Assembly (NCBI GenBank): GCA_000934455.1
Contig: KN882840.1
Coordinates: 50,687-79,426, forward strand
Length of the DNA stretch: 28,740 nucleotides
Reading direction: 5' to 3'
DNA from: Apostichopus parvimensis
Taxonomy: Eukaryota > Echinodermata > Holothuroidea > Aspidochirotida > Stichopodidae
Shown: positions 21,001 to 28,740 of the stretch, piece after piece
How the letters are laid out: each line of letters starts with the position of its first letter
Position numbering within the stretch: position 1 is the stretch's first letter
The notes under the pieces: model-generated
The model's input: only the letters and a program-made list of their open reading frames with translations
The model's database searches: none
What the model was told of the DNA's origin: nothing
Program-made: the position numbers and the translations under genes

Positions 21001-24000
21001 CAGTAGTCGTATTCATTTGTGAGTTTCTGAAACTGTGTATGTATGTATGCACAGCTCTGCGTACTGTATGCAAACGTGCATGCATACATAATATTAAATA
21101 GATATTAGTAAGAAAACAAAAAATGTTAGTTTTGATATGTAGTAGATCAAACAAAATATCAGTGAAGGTCATATTATCAGTCTTTGTTCATTTACAATAT
21201 ATTTTGACTGTTTTAGTCTAGATAATATATATCAAATGACTGAAAATGGTAAATTGATGTTAACGTGGGTTACTACTGTATGTCCGGAGCTAATAGCCAC
21301 AGCATTGGTAACACGTTTTATCTCAAATCAAGCCATTTTCATAAGCTTTATATGATCAACAAGGTTATAATGACAATTTTCTTGATAACTTTCTAACAGA
21401 TTGTAGATACAGTATCTCACTATAAACCACAACAGGATTATAGGGAAATCTGGTGGCTTAAAAAATTGCTGGAAAATGGCCAGTCTCTTTAGGTCAAAAC
21501 CACATCTGCATAATATTTTGTATGGCGAAGATGTGAAGTTTTCAAATTTGGTGGTATTTTCTGAATGCAAAGCGCAACAGTTGAGTGAATGATGTCATCG
21601 CCTCAGTTCAGCTAGAAATGTTTCTTTTTGTCTTGATCTATTTCTACAAAAAAGTGACATTTTGATGATATTCTAAATACAGAGCTTCTTTGACAGTTAG
21701 GTAAATATTCTAGATGTATCAGTTTTCTTGGATAAATCAACAAGAAGATTATAAAAAGAAAGTAGAGCTTTTGAAGAACAATTTTGCTGCATCTAGTGAT
21801 CAACTCCAGACAAGAATAAATTAGGGTTTACCCAGCCAAAAAAGTTTCATTATCAACATTTATCTTGAGTGAGGGACTAGATATTCAGACTTAGTTTGCA
21901 ACTAACACTGCAGAATATTTTTCTTTTCCACAAAAGTGTCACATTTTCTGCCACCAGAATATCCCTTTAAGTTTGCCCTTTTGAGTTTGTGTTCTGAAGA
22001 TCTGATTTCATTATACCTTGATGGATACATTTTCACAAATTAAAAATGTCACCTTCTCTAAAAGTGATTTTTAATACCAGTCTGTGACATAACAAGCTTT
22101 CTATCTTTTCATGAACTCAAAGAGATGGCACAGTTTGTGATTTTATAATTGGCACTACTAAAATTGACTTGGAAAATTAATTTCTGGCCAGTGTTATGTA
22201 AGAGTGATAAAAGTATTGAAAAAGTGTTTGGTGTTTAAAAATGCACAAATAGATGGTAAGTGTTTAGTTTTTATTTAATGGTATTACTGATCTGGACTGT
22301 GGCTTAGCAGTTGTCAAGCAGATTTGTTGCTTTGATAAATTGATATATATGCCTAACACAGGAAACATTCACTGAATCATATAAATGTGTAGAAATCTCA
22401 CTATACAGTTAGTAAGGTAATATCCTTTACTTTAACTGATGTTACTAACATTGATCTCATTCAATGGCTAATTTTCTTCACCATGTCATATGCACAGCCT
22501 ACTTTCTTGCCTCTTCAACACATCTGATGTGCTCTATATAACAACCTCTTTCTTTTAAATTACACATCACCAGCTAAGTAAGTTCAATATTAAGAGGAAA
22601 CCATCCTTTAATGTATGAAATTTTTTAAATTGCTGAAAGCCTAGTGATTTTAAGTGTAATCTAGCCATTGGTATCAAAGTTCTGGTATCTGTGTTACGTT
22701 TGTAGAATATCCTAATTTTCAATGTCATTATTCACATAGAGTACACCAGAAAATATATGGAGTTACTATTAAAGTTAGAATATGAAATTTGTTCCTCTCT
22801 GACCTTTCTCCTGTACAATCTCCGATCTACCTAGCTTACAACCGTTGGTAACATGTTTTGACTTGAGTAAACTTTAAACCAGACTATTTCAGCAGATCAT
22901 CACCCATTAATGATTCTAATTAGTTTTAGAGTACTTCAAGACTCACCTGCTCCCCTGCAATCTTCTCGTCTGTATCAACACTCGATCCTTGATAAGGCCT
23001 GTTTCTTGAAAGCTAATAAGTCAGTTTTTGTCAGGTTAGAGCTCTATAAGATAAATAACGGGTATGTTTGTCTTCTGTTTAACTATAATTTGCCAGCCTT
23101 TGTATCTTGCATGATAAGCTGTCATGATCTGATATTTATTCAAGTTGTTGTCTGCTTCAGAGAATCTTAATCTAATGCTGCAATCTGTGAGATTTAAAGA
23201 GATATATAAAAGACATCATAAACTGAGCAATATTCATCATTGTGTTTGCAGCTCTGCATCTGTGAAGCTGAATATATTAACTCTGTTTGTTTGTGTGTGT
23301 AGTATTTCATGAATGTTTCCGGCAATATTAAAACATGAAATATGGATTATATATCTAGGTAACAGAGACATAAATAGACATATTGCAAGGGGGGGAGGGG
23401 CAAGGTGGGGTAAGAGGTTAGTCATCAGCTTGAATCAAAGTGAAATTAAGCTCTCCTCTCTCCTGCAACAGTTGCCTCAGATTTCCCTGGACAAAATCAC
23501 AAAGTTACTATGAGTTTTTTTTTCTAAAGTTAGAAGTTAATAGGAAGTTATTTGAACAGAATATTGTAAACTAAATAAACAATACTTTGTCCATACTTCA
23601 TCCTTCATGGTACCTTATGAAAACAGACTTAGAAACACTTTGCTAAACAGTTCTTACATATTTTAGAAGCCGTAAATAGTGGACGTGTTTTTGTAGAGAA
23701 GTACAAGTAGGTTCATCTTGAATGGTCAGTTAGTACTGAAGTTATAAATGCAGAATACTACTTCCATCTAAATCATGCTTGAAGCTTAATCATTATCTTA
23801 ATTAGTTTTCATGTAATTAGTTAAACGTCTCATCTTTTCTTTATTGTCTCCTAGCTGAAACTCTCTGTAGTACAGTATTCACCAATCACATCATCTTACT
23901 CACTACTGGATCATATCAGTCAACTTTCCTCAAGGAATCCTTTTAACTGCCCTAGCTCTCAGACCTTTATTCTCATCACAAAAAATTTAATATAAAAACT

Positions 24001-27000
24001 CTTAAAACCCTTCAAGTAATGTTCTCCAGACTACAAAAAAGCAAATAACTTTTGGAAGTTTTATGAAAGAATCAGTTCAAGAAATCAGAAACTGTGTTAA
24101 GTTTGACTTACATTTAGTAAAGTAACCATCTCATGGAGGCACAGAAGGTAAAATGTTTTCCTTGATATGTTATTGCTACATATGCATTGTACGCTCATAT
24201 CGTGACAAGGCCTTGTGATGATTCCATTATGATTCCATATTCCTTTTATCCTGTTAATTTTTGGGTATTTTGTAACTCATTGAGGCCTCGTTATGCATTT
24301 AACCTTGCGAAGCTAAATAATATTTCTTTCATAACATTGTGTAGTAAATACTAAATAATCACACAAACGTGACAATGAAGTGCGCTTTGGCCAGAAGTTT
24401 TGGCCCATTTGCAGAGTTCAAGAGAATTAAATATTCACACAAAAACTAGTGTGGGCTTAGACATCGGTATGTTATTGTAATATTGTTAATAATGGAATAC
24501 GTAATGGGGCTTTAAATGAATTATCTCTACTTCTCATATTTATTTATCAACTGTCCTTAGTCCTAATATTTGATTTATTCCTGTTTTTATTTTCTGCTAT
24601 TAGTCTCCTTTTCCAGTTTCCATTTTGTTATTGTTAAGTGCTTATTTGTTACAGTTTTGCTCTTGCCACAATGTTGTAAAAAAAATACACTATGGTGCTA
24701 AAATTATATAAATATTAAGAGGAAATAAATAAACCAATTAGGATAGTTCTGGGTTTTCTCAATTAGCAAGTCACTTACTGTATCCTTTCATGGTGACAAT
24801 TTTTCCTTGATTTCTAGCTATGTACATCAGCTATTTTCCCCTGCATTCCATTCATTTTCTGCCAGCCAATTTCCTTGTTGCATATATTTTTTTTTTACAT
24901 AAACTAATTATTAAAACAAACAAATGGATTAAGGAATACTACTTGTTGAAAGAATAGTTAGTATTATAATTTGTCAAAAATTTGTTGTAAAGATCAGCAT
25001 ATGTGTATGCGTTGGTCTTGTTAATGCTATTGAATTCCCTTGTGTGCTGTGTTTACAGTCCATGGCACATGTACTGTAGCTAACATGATTGGTGTAATAT
25101 AAATTAGATTGTTATGAAAATTGTCATTTATTAGTTTAAGCAATATATTATTAGAAGCATGCATTTTCTTGTCTGGGTGGATTATCCCCTGAGGGTATAG
25201 AAACTACTGTGGCATCGATTGGTTTTCAGTAGCTAGATACTTCATGTAACTTGGGTAGTATTAAATTTTGATTATAGTGGCATTGATGTTGTAGGTCAGT
25301 ATATGTGTTGTACTATGTTGTTTGGAAATTAACTTACACTGCAGTATTAAAGTAAACCCTTCATTGTGCAGTATCACATGTGTTTTTTTTTACAAGGAAA
25401 ATTGACTGGACATTATAATTTTAAAATAAGAAAGAAATTCTTCTATAAATACATATTTCATACAAGACTTGAAATCCACTCTCTGCTACTTTCTGGGTCA
25501 TATTGCATAAACATGGAGTATGAGCTCTGGTTACACTGACATATGCAAGCATGGAACTTCATAATGCAAGATACTGTGGCTTCTGACTGGCAATATCTAG
25601 CAGAAACTGGTCATATAGGGATCACCACCAACCAAGTACTAGCTCAGTTGGTAGATCACAGGACTTGCAATATGGACAGCATGACTTGCTTGCATTCTGT
25701 ACGTAGCCCAAAACTTTCTTGTATTTAGCTCTAATTTCTATCCATGTGAATATTTTTTCCTGTATTAAAAGTCATTGATAATTTCTTATACACACTATAT
25801 CTTGTGTTCATCATTAATGATTTTCATTTTCCAATCTCTTTGTTCTGTGTGGTGTTGCACTTAAATCGATGTTCCAATACTCGATGCAATAATGTTTCTG
25901 TCGGCACCCGTTTTCCCAAATTACCGAGTTCTTCCACATAATGCACTGAAACATCTCCCGACTCTAGCACTAAGTCAATATTGCCCACCAAAGAAATTGT
26001 ACCCAAGTGTATCAAAGACATGAAAACATTGTCCCATTCCAAGTACATTTATGATACAAACATGTAAACCCTTATTCTTCGTCGGTGCCTCTAGTTGTGT
26101 CCAAACTGTTCACTTTAAATGTTACTCCAAACATAGAAACAAATTAACAAATTAGTTAATCATTTTGAAATAATACCTAATATAAAGCCGGATTGTCCTT
26201 TTATTCAATATAATCAATCAAAACTTCATAATGGGAATATCTACATTCCTATTAATGCTACTGATTATGTCACAACTTTTATTAAAGTAGGCAAAATGCC
26301 TGTACACTCATGGAGGTAAAACAGAGTTTTTACCTCCATGGTACACTATAGTAGTCCTTTTGTTGAAAGATACTCCATTATGATCTAACAGTAAGATGAT
26401 ATGGAGGAGTTCATCTCAGATGAGTGGCTTTAGTAGTGGAATTGGTTCCAGTTCTCTGTTGGGGGCGTCATCATCATCTTCACCACACAGTCGTACAGGT
26501 ACCAGTCCAGATAGACCCTTCTCTTCTTCCTCTGGTCGAGGCACTTTCCAGGAAAGTCCTGCTGTATTTCATAACTCACTCTCGTAAGTCTGTTCACCCT
26601 CTCACAGTATAATTATGGTCGAAATGCTAAGTATAGTGCATGTCAAAAAAAATCATTGAAATGTTCAAAATGTTTCAAGAAATCGGTTATATCCAATATC
26701 ATTTAAAAAGCCTGATTTTCACTTCTGCTTCATGGACAAAAATGATGAAATGATTGATTAATTTTCTCTGTGTTGTAATATGACACTGCACTCTGTGTTG
26801 TTTCTTCCTATTTTTGCATTATTTTCTGTTTGCCTGTACACAGCCATACTGTATCAGTGTAATGCACACTATTCCTGAATTCTAATATAATAGCTAACAA
26901 TGTTATGTATACTGACCATAGGTTTGTTTCCTATGGTGTAAAGTAAGAAAGGGAGTTTACAATGTGTATGACCCATGTCAGCCACATGATGTCATGGGGG

Positions 27001-28312
27001 GGGGGGTAGGGGGTGAGAAGACTATGGATTGGCAGTGTATAGTATCTTGATGCTACCATTTAACTGTGACACTATATAAGCACATCAGTTCCTGGGTATG
27101 AAAATACTCAAATTTTGATTAAAGATAAAGATAATTACTAAAGCCCTTCCAATTCTCATCAGTAATGTCAGTATACATTTTGTCAATAATGATTCTCTTC
27201 CACAGTGACAGTAGTAAGCATGGTTAAATTTGAAGTATTACTTTACTTAGATACATGCTTGTATGGTATTATTATTATTTTTTTTTGGTTGTAACAGAGA
27301 AGCTTTGATCGTGCAATTACAGCAACAAGTATCGGATCTGAGTCTTTTCCTCGGAGAAGAAAGACTAAATCACAAAGCCACAAAGGAGAAGGTACAGTAT
27401 TTACTGTACTCTAAACCTCTTTAAGATAAGATACTCAATGGTTTCATTGCTAATAATTTCCTCTTGATCAAGTTTCCATTTTTTTTTATAACATTTTTTC
27501 ACAAAGAAGATCTAAGTTGTCATCAGTAATTTGGTTGTTAAAATTCTTTTTAAATAATTTCAAGTAAGAGAAAGCTTATTTGAATTTGTTGTTCTTCAAT
27601 ACTGCTGTTAATGAAAGAAAAGAAAAGAAAGATTAAACACATATATGTGGATGTGTCTCTTCTTTAAAGCACAGTCTGTTGCAACTGAAATTTATTATAT
27701 TAGCTGTTAACTATTCTGGTGTTTTGAAAACATGTTTAGTTGATAAATTCTCTGAAAATATCTCCTGGCTGGCTTCTCAGAAACATATTAATGTTAATAG
27801 TGTTCTAGAAAGTAAGAAGAGTCATTGTACAGTCATTAAGCTTCACTGTTCAATTTCCAACAAGAGCTGAAAATTGACATTCATCCCTCTGCTCTGGGGG
27901 GGGGGGCAGGGGGTTGCAATGGAGGTGGGGAGGGGAAAATGTACCTTTGACATTTAGCTGTTTAGTATTTTACACCAAACTGGCACTATAGCACATAAAC
28001 ATGGATATATTAAGGGTGCCAGGGCCCTTACCAGGCTGTTAATATTAGATATCTTTTCCACCAATCTTGTCGTATTTTGTCCTTCCCTTTAGGCAGGCTG
28101 TAAATATCAGATATATTTCTTTCTAACCGATCTTGTCATATTTGTCCTTTAGGCAGCAGCTGTCATGAACCAGAAACTACAGGAGCTTGATGAGAAGCAT
28201 GTACAGCGGTTTCAAAAGATGCAAGAAGATTACGAAGACAAGATGGACGTGACGAGACAGGTCCACGAGAAAGAGAAGGAAAACCAGAAAGCAGCGAGTG
28301 ACATGCAGCTTG
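11878..28312 (+). CDS. Multi-exon coiled-coil protein gene, FLACC1 (ALS2CR12)-like, 3' end outside window
   Basis: Seven exons join without a stop: 11878-12062, 15427-15625, 18515-18642, 20839-20868, 26392-26583, 27298-27391, 28153-28312. Every junction has GT-AG borders and compatible phase, giving about 329 codons plus one base. Residues 1-62 are basic, 63-128 are Pro/Ser/Lys-rich, 129-171 start VIREYPLGSG, 172-245 are largely Ser-rich, and 246-329 form a Glu/Lys/Gln-rich heptad coil. From memory, human FLACC1 has a similar order: a basic region ending in a YEVI-type motif, a ValThrLeuGly-like strand, then a coil opening with an isoleucine-x-x-leucine-glutamate-glutamine pattern. FLACC1 is a sperm flagellum-associated protein. 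The Ser-rich insert is not something I recall in the human protein. Other long coiled-coil proteins (CCDC family) remain possible. The exon chain is well supported; the family name is moderate. Confidence 0.6.
12222..12740. repeat. Degenerate tandem repeat with DR1-type AGGTCA pairs
   Basis: The phrase GGTTGCTCCA..GTGAGTAAATAAACCCTACC appears at 12222 and 12544. A GGTCAAAGGTC..TTAGG.TCAGCAGAG block recurs at about 12266, 12407, 12590 and, in shortened form, 12703. Exact AGGTCA-A-AGGTCA sites lie at 12406-12418 and 12589-12601. The intervals vary, so the array is old or rearranged. It sits just after exon 1 in intron 1. Confidence 0.75.
14509..14582 (+). repeat. G-rich minisatellite
   Basis: A 10-G run is followed by several GGGCAAGGGGT-type units. 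The coding-strand RNA would contain many closely spaced G-runs, so G-quadruplex formation is plausible. Confidence 0.7.
15427..15625 (+). CDS. Exon 2 of the coding model: Pro/Ser-rich basic segment
   Basis: This exon supplies 66 codons (STPETSQLYSEG... to ...QPDDIHE). The AG at 15425-15426 is the acceptor that keeps frame with exon 1 (AA + G = Lys). The donor GAA|GTAAGA at 15626 is strong and ends on a whole codon. The peptide carries a TPPPKSAPPG stretch followed by the basic segment EVERKAGRK and LKIKRSPR. The LKIK..SPR...HE pattern leading into VI resembles the region before the coil in FLACC1 as I remember it. A better-looking acceptor 26 bases upstream (15399-15400) would shift the frame. 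Confidence 0.6.
15626..18514 (+). other. Intron 2 (about 2.9 kb)
   Basis: Mostly AT-rich sequence without a supported feature, apart from the minus-strand open frame at 16081-16329 and a palindrome-rich TACTGTACAGTACT stretch near 16571-16584. The intron ends in a (TC)n pyrimidine tract at the exon 3 acceptor. Confidence 0.55.
16081..16329 (-). CDS. Uncertain minus-strand open frame inside intron 2
   Basis: An open frame of 109 codons runs from 16339 to 16010 on the strand opposite the gene. It is bordered by a possible acceptor (GAGTGCAG, first exon base 16329) and contains a good donor (ACA|GTAAGT, last exon base 16081). The peptide is not low-complexity (for example HDDKIEGLDEGQFLFSG and WGTKRPASCDLNSSV) but I recognise no family. 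The frame lacks an ATG at its start. It could be an exon of a nested gene, a decayed gene fragment, or chance. Confidence 0.2.
18515..18642 (+). CDS. Exon 3 of the coding model: conserved-looking VIREYPLG block
   Basis: A textbook acceptor precedes it: a (TC)n pyrimidine tract at about 18490-18510 then TTTTACAG. The 128-nt exon starts in phase 0 and reads VIREYPLGSGMTMTKSKSKV, continues AVKINTGLPLDPPPAPRIER, and ends VE plus two bases. The donor is GA|GTAAGT at 18643. The VI....P-G-x-x-x-x-K pattern followed by a V-x-V/I strand is the block that most resembles FLACC1. The Pro run (LDPPPAPR) probably marks a flexible linker before the coil. Confidence 0.7.
18643..20838 (+). other. Intron 3 (about 2.2 kb)
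   Basis: A non-coding stretch. At about 19794-19870 there is a repeat-like G/C-rich fragment with a GGGGGC-ATTT-GCCCCC hairpin (19821-19836) in otherwise AT-rich DNA. No other structured element or exon is supported. Confidence 0.5.
20839..20868 (+). CDS. Exon 4 of the coding model: 30-nt microexon
   Basis: The segment lies between an acceptor ending CTAAGCAG and a donor AG|GTAAGG. It completes the split codon left by exon 3 (GA + G = Glu), adds QLPADDGHE, and leaves AG for the next exon. Its length is a multiple of three, so including or skipping it keeps the frame. The pyrimidine tract (TTTTTCTAAG) is short, as is common for regulated microexons. Evidence is the paired splice sites and phase only, and ten residues cannot be identified by homology. 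Confidence 0.5.
21437..21971. mobile_element. Possible MITE with imperfect terminal inverted repeats
   Basis: TATAGGGAAATCTGGTGGC at the left (to 21457) is matched by the inverted GCCACCAGAATATCCCTTTA at the right (from 21950), with several differences and one gap. Inside, ACAAAAAAGTGACATTTT (about 21647) and ACAAAAGTGTCACATTTT (about 21930) form a direct repeat. No target duplication or transposase is visible. The imperfect ends allow chance or a chimaeric repeat. Confidence 0.35.
23389..23412 (+). repeat. Short G-rich run in intron 4
   Basis: GGGGGGGAGGGGCAAGGTGGGG lies in AT-rich intron sequence. It resembles the intron 1 G-rich minisatellite unit (GGGGCAAGG). Confidence 0.5.
25630..25690 (+). 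repeat. tRNA-like remnant with intact A box
   Basis: TAGCTCAGTTGGTAGATCAC (25640-25659) is a near-canonical tRNA D-arm and A box, followed by AGGACTTGCAATATGG where an anticodon arm would be. No B box follows at the expected distance. This is probably the head of a decayed tRNA-derived SINE of a different type from the 7434 family. Confidence 0.45.
25824..26048 (-). CDS. Uncertain 74-codon ATG-started frame, minus strand
   Basis: The frame begins MYLEWDNVFMSLIHLG and ends CNTTQNKEIGK, with a stop directly before its ATG. The stretch has more CpG than its surroundings and a mixed, protein-like composition (VHYVEELGNLGKRVPTETLL). I recognise no family. It could be a transposon-derived fragment, a small nested gene or chance. 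It lies just before exon 5 of the plus-strand gene, on the opposite strand. Confidence 0.2.
   Translation of the reverse strand: MYLEWDNVFMSLIHLGTISLVGNIDLVLESGDVSVHYVEELGNLGKRVPTETLLHRVLEHRFKCNTTQNKEIGK
26392..26583 (+). CDS. Exon 5 of the coding model: Ser-rich linker
   Basis: The open frame encodes a low-complexity peptide: KMIWRSSSQMSGFSSG, then SSSLLGASSSSS, then a TSPDRPFSSSSGRG stretch, ending FHNSL plus two bases. The AG at 26390-26391 gives the phase required by exon 4 (AG + T = Ser). The acceptor has a poor pyrimidine tract, which lowers confidence. The donor CTC|GTAAGT at 26584 is strong. At 192 nt it is phase-symmetric and could be skipped whole. Ser/Pro-rich linkers of this kind are usually disordered and phosphorylated; that is inference. 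Confidence 0.5.
26996..27015 (+). repeat. Poly-G run in intron 5
   Basis: About eleven G followed by TAGGGGG in intron 5. A similar G-run with GCAGGGGG lies at about 27895-27912 in intron 6. Both could slip in sequencing, so their length is uncertain. Confidence 0.5.
27298..27391 (+). CDS. Exon 6 of the coding model: start of coiled coil
   Basis: A long T-rich tract then GTAACAG precedes the exon. The first base completes a Ser codon with exon 5 (TC + A). The peptide reads EALIVQLQQQVSDLSLFLGE then ERLNHKATKEK, with hydrophobic residues spaced 3/4 apart, so the coiled coil begins here. The donor is AAG|GTACAG at 27392 in phase 0. The IVQLQQQVSDL segment parallels the first coil heptads of FLACC1 as I recall them. 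It joins directly to exon 7 in frame. Confidence 0.7.
28032..28152 (+). repeat. Tandem duplication of a 3' splice-site region
   Basis: Two about 60-base units follow each other: CAGGCTG-TAATATTAGATAT... ending TTCCCTTTAGGC (AG at 28091-28092), and CAGGCTG-TAAATATCAGATAT... ending GTCCTTTAGGC (AG at 28151-28152). Both carry a pyrimidine tract and AG. Only the second joins exon 6 in frame without a stop. Confidence 0.75.
28153..28312 (+). CDS. Exon 7 of the coding model: coiled coil, gene continues past window
   Basis: The exon follows TTTGTCCTTTAG and starts in phase 0. It encodes AAAVMNQKLQELDEKHVQRF followed by QKMQEDYEDKMDVTRQ, then a Lys/Glu-rich end (HEKEKENQKAASDMQL) and one base. Hydrophobic positions keep a heptad rhythm and there are no prolines, so this is a long parallel-type coil. 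The donor is CTTG|GTGAGT at 28313. The codons are more GC-rich than the flanking introns. The remaining coil and the stop lie outside the window. Confidence 0.75.
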
Positions 28313-28740
28313 GTGAGTCATTGAATATTATATCAAGTGGTGTTTATTAAACCTCAGATTGTAACTGTATCGTATGTAACGTACTGCTGAGCTGGATGCA
28401 TGAGAGAGAGAGATAGTGTGAGACACATCAGGTGTTACACAGGTTGATTAAAAGCAGTAAAACCTAGTTTCAAATCATAGCTAAATAAAATCAGGTGGGT
28501 TTTCATCTAAGAGCAGTGTGCACTTTTCCGTGACGGCTGTTTCTTCCAAATTGTTTAAAATCAAATCCAAAATGATTGGTTGTGAATTAAAGTTAGATTG
28601 AGTCCTTGCATGCTGGTGAGACCTTTACATGATCTTGTTATAATTGGATTCAGAGATCTGTAAACAGTGCAGATCAAGTGCATTAGGACCGGTATGACAG
28701 GACCGATATGCCAGTGTCCTCTGTAGAAATGCTGGAGATC

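Larger units (their letters stand above)
20869..26391 (+). other. Intron 4 (about 5.5 kb), the largest
   Basis: It contains a 10-bp-stem inverted repeat (21042-21051 with 21081-21090), a possible MITE (21437-21971), a G-rich run (about 23389-23410), a tRNA-like remnant (25630-25690) and a minus-strand 74-codon frame (25824-26048). The rest is AT-rich and featureless. Phases of exons 4 and 5 match without any further exon, but a phase-neutral small exon could be missed. Confidence 0.5.

Noticed and set aside
23830-23900. A strong-looking acceptor (TTTATTGTCTCCTAG, AG at 23853-23854)
   Set aside because: In the phase left by exon 4 the sequence after it meets a stop at once, and no matching donor follows at a sensible distance.
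26392-26412. Alternative acceptor TTCATCTCAG ahead of ATGAGTGGC in exon 5
   Set aside because: It would start in phase 0, which does not fit the two bases left by exon 3 or exon 4.
1-28740. CRISPR arrays, bacterial operons, rRNA genes, or LTR/Polinton-type elements
   Set aside because: None of their hallmarks (regular spacers, packed genes, long capsid or polymerase frames, long terminal direct repeats) is visible.

Overview
The window looks like ordinary nuclear DNA of an invertebrate animal. It is AT-rich, has long introns with GT-AG borders, has no operons, and carries many decayed interspersed repeats. The vertebrate-type TTAGGG telomere unit and the abundant TAGGCCTA/AGCCTA words near the left end suggest a marine deuterostome, most likely an echinoderm. 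This is an inference from texture, not a search result.

Right part (about 11.77-28.7 kb): one plus-strand gene. Seven coding exons can be chained with intact reading frame and matching intron phases: 11878-12062, 15427-15625, 18515-18642, 20839-20868 (a 30-nt microexon), 26392-26583, 27298-27391 and 28153-28312. The model is open at the 3' end and lacks its 5'-most untranslated exon(s). It gives about 329 residues: a basic N-terminus, a Pro/Ser-rich basic stretch, a conserved-looking block ending in HEVIREYPLG, a Ser-rich linker, and then a long charged coiled coil. The order and local motifs resemble FLACC1 (ALS2CR12), a flagellum-associated coiled-coil protein. That family call is from memory and is moderate.

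Left part (1-11.77 kb): no convincing gene. It holds repeats: a partial repeat at 1-230; a small foldback transposon at 892-1158 with a telomere-repeat core and a 9-bp target duplication; two inverted copies of a hairpin repeat (1383-1466 and 2226-2325); the 3' end of a CR1/L2-like LINE (2618-3080); a minus-strand tRNA-derived SINE (about 4821-5345); a large inverted repeat whose two arms each carry a tRNA-like cloverleaf (7375-7889); and a 115-bp tandem duplication (9538-9791).

Introns of the gene carry more repeats: a tandem array with exact DR1 nuclear-receptor-type sites (12222-12740), a G-rich minisatellite (14509-14582), a possible MITE with imperfect ends (21437-21971), an A-box-only tRNA-like remnant (25630-25690) and a duplicated 3' splice site just before the last exon (28032-28152). 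Two minus-strand open frames (16081-16329 and 25824-26048) are of uncertain status. I saw no LTR element, Polinton, CRISPR array or rRNA gene.
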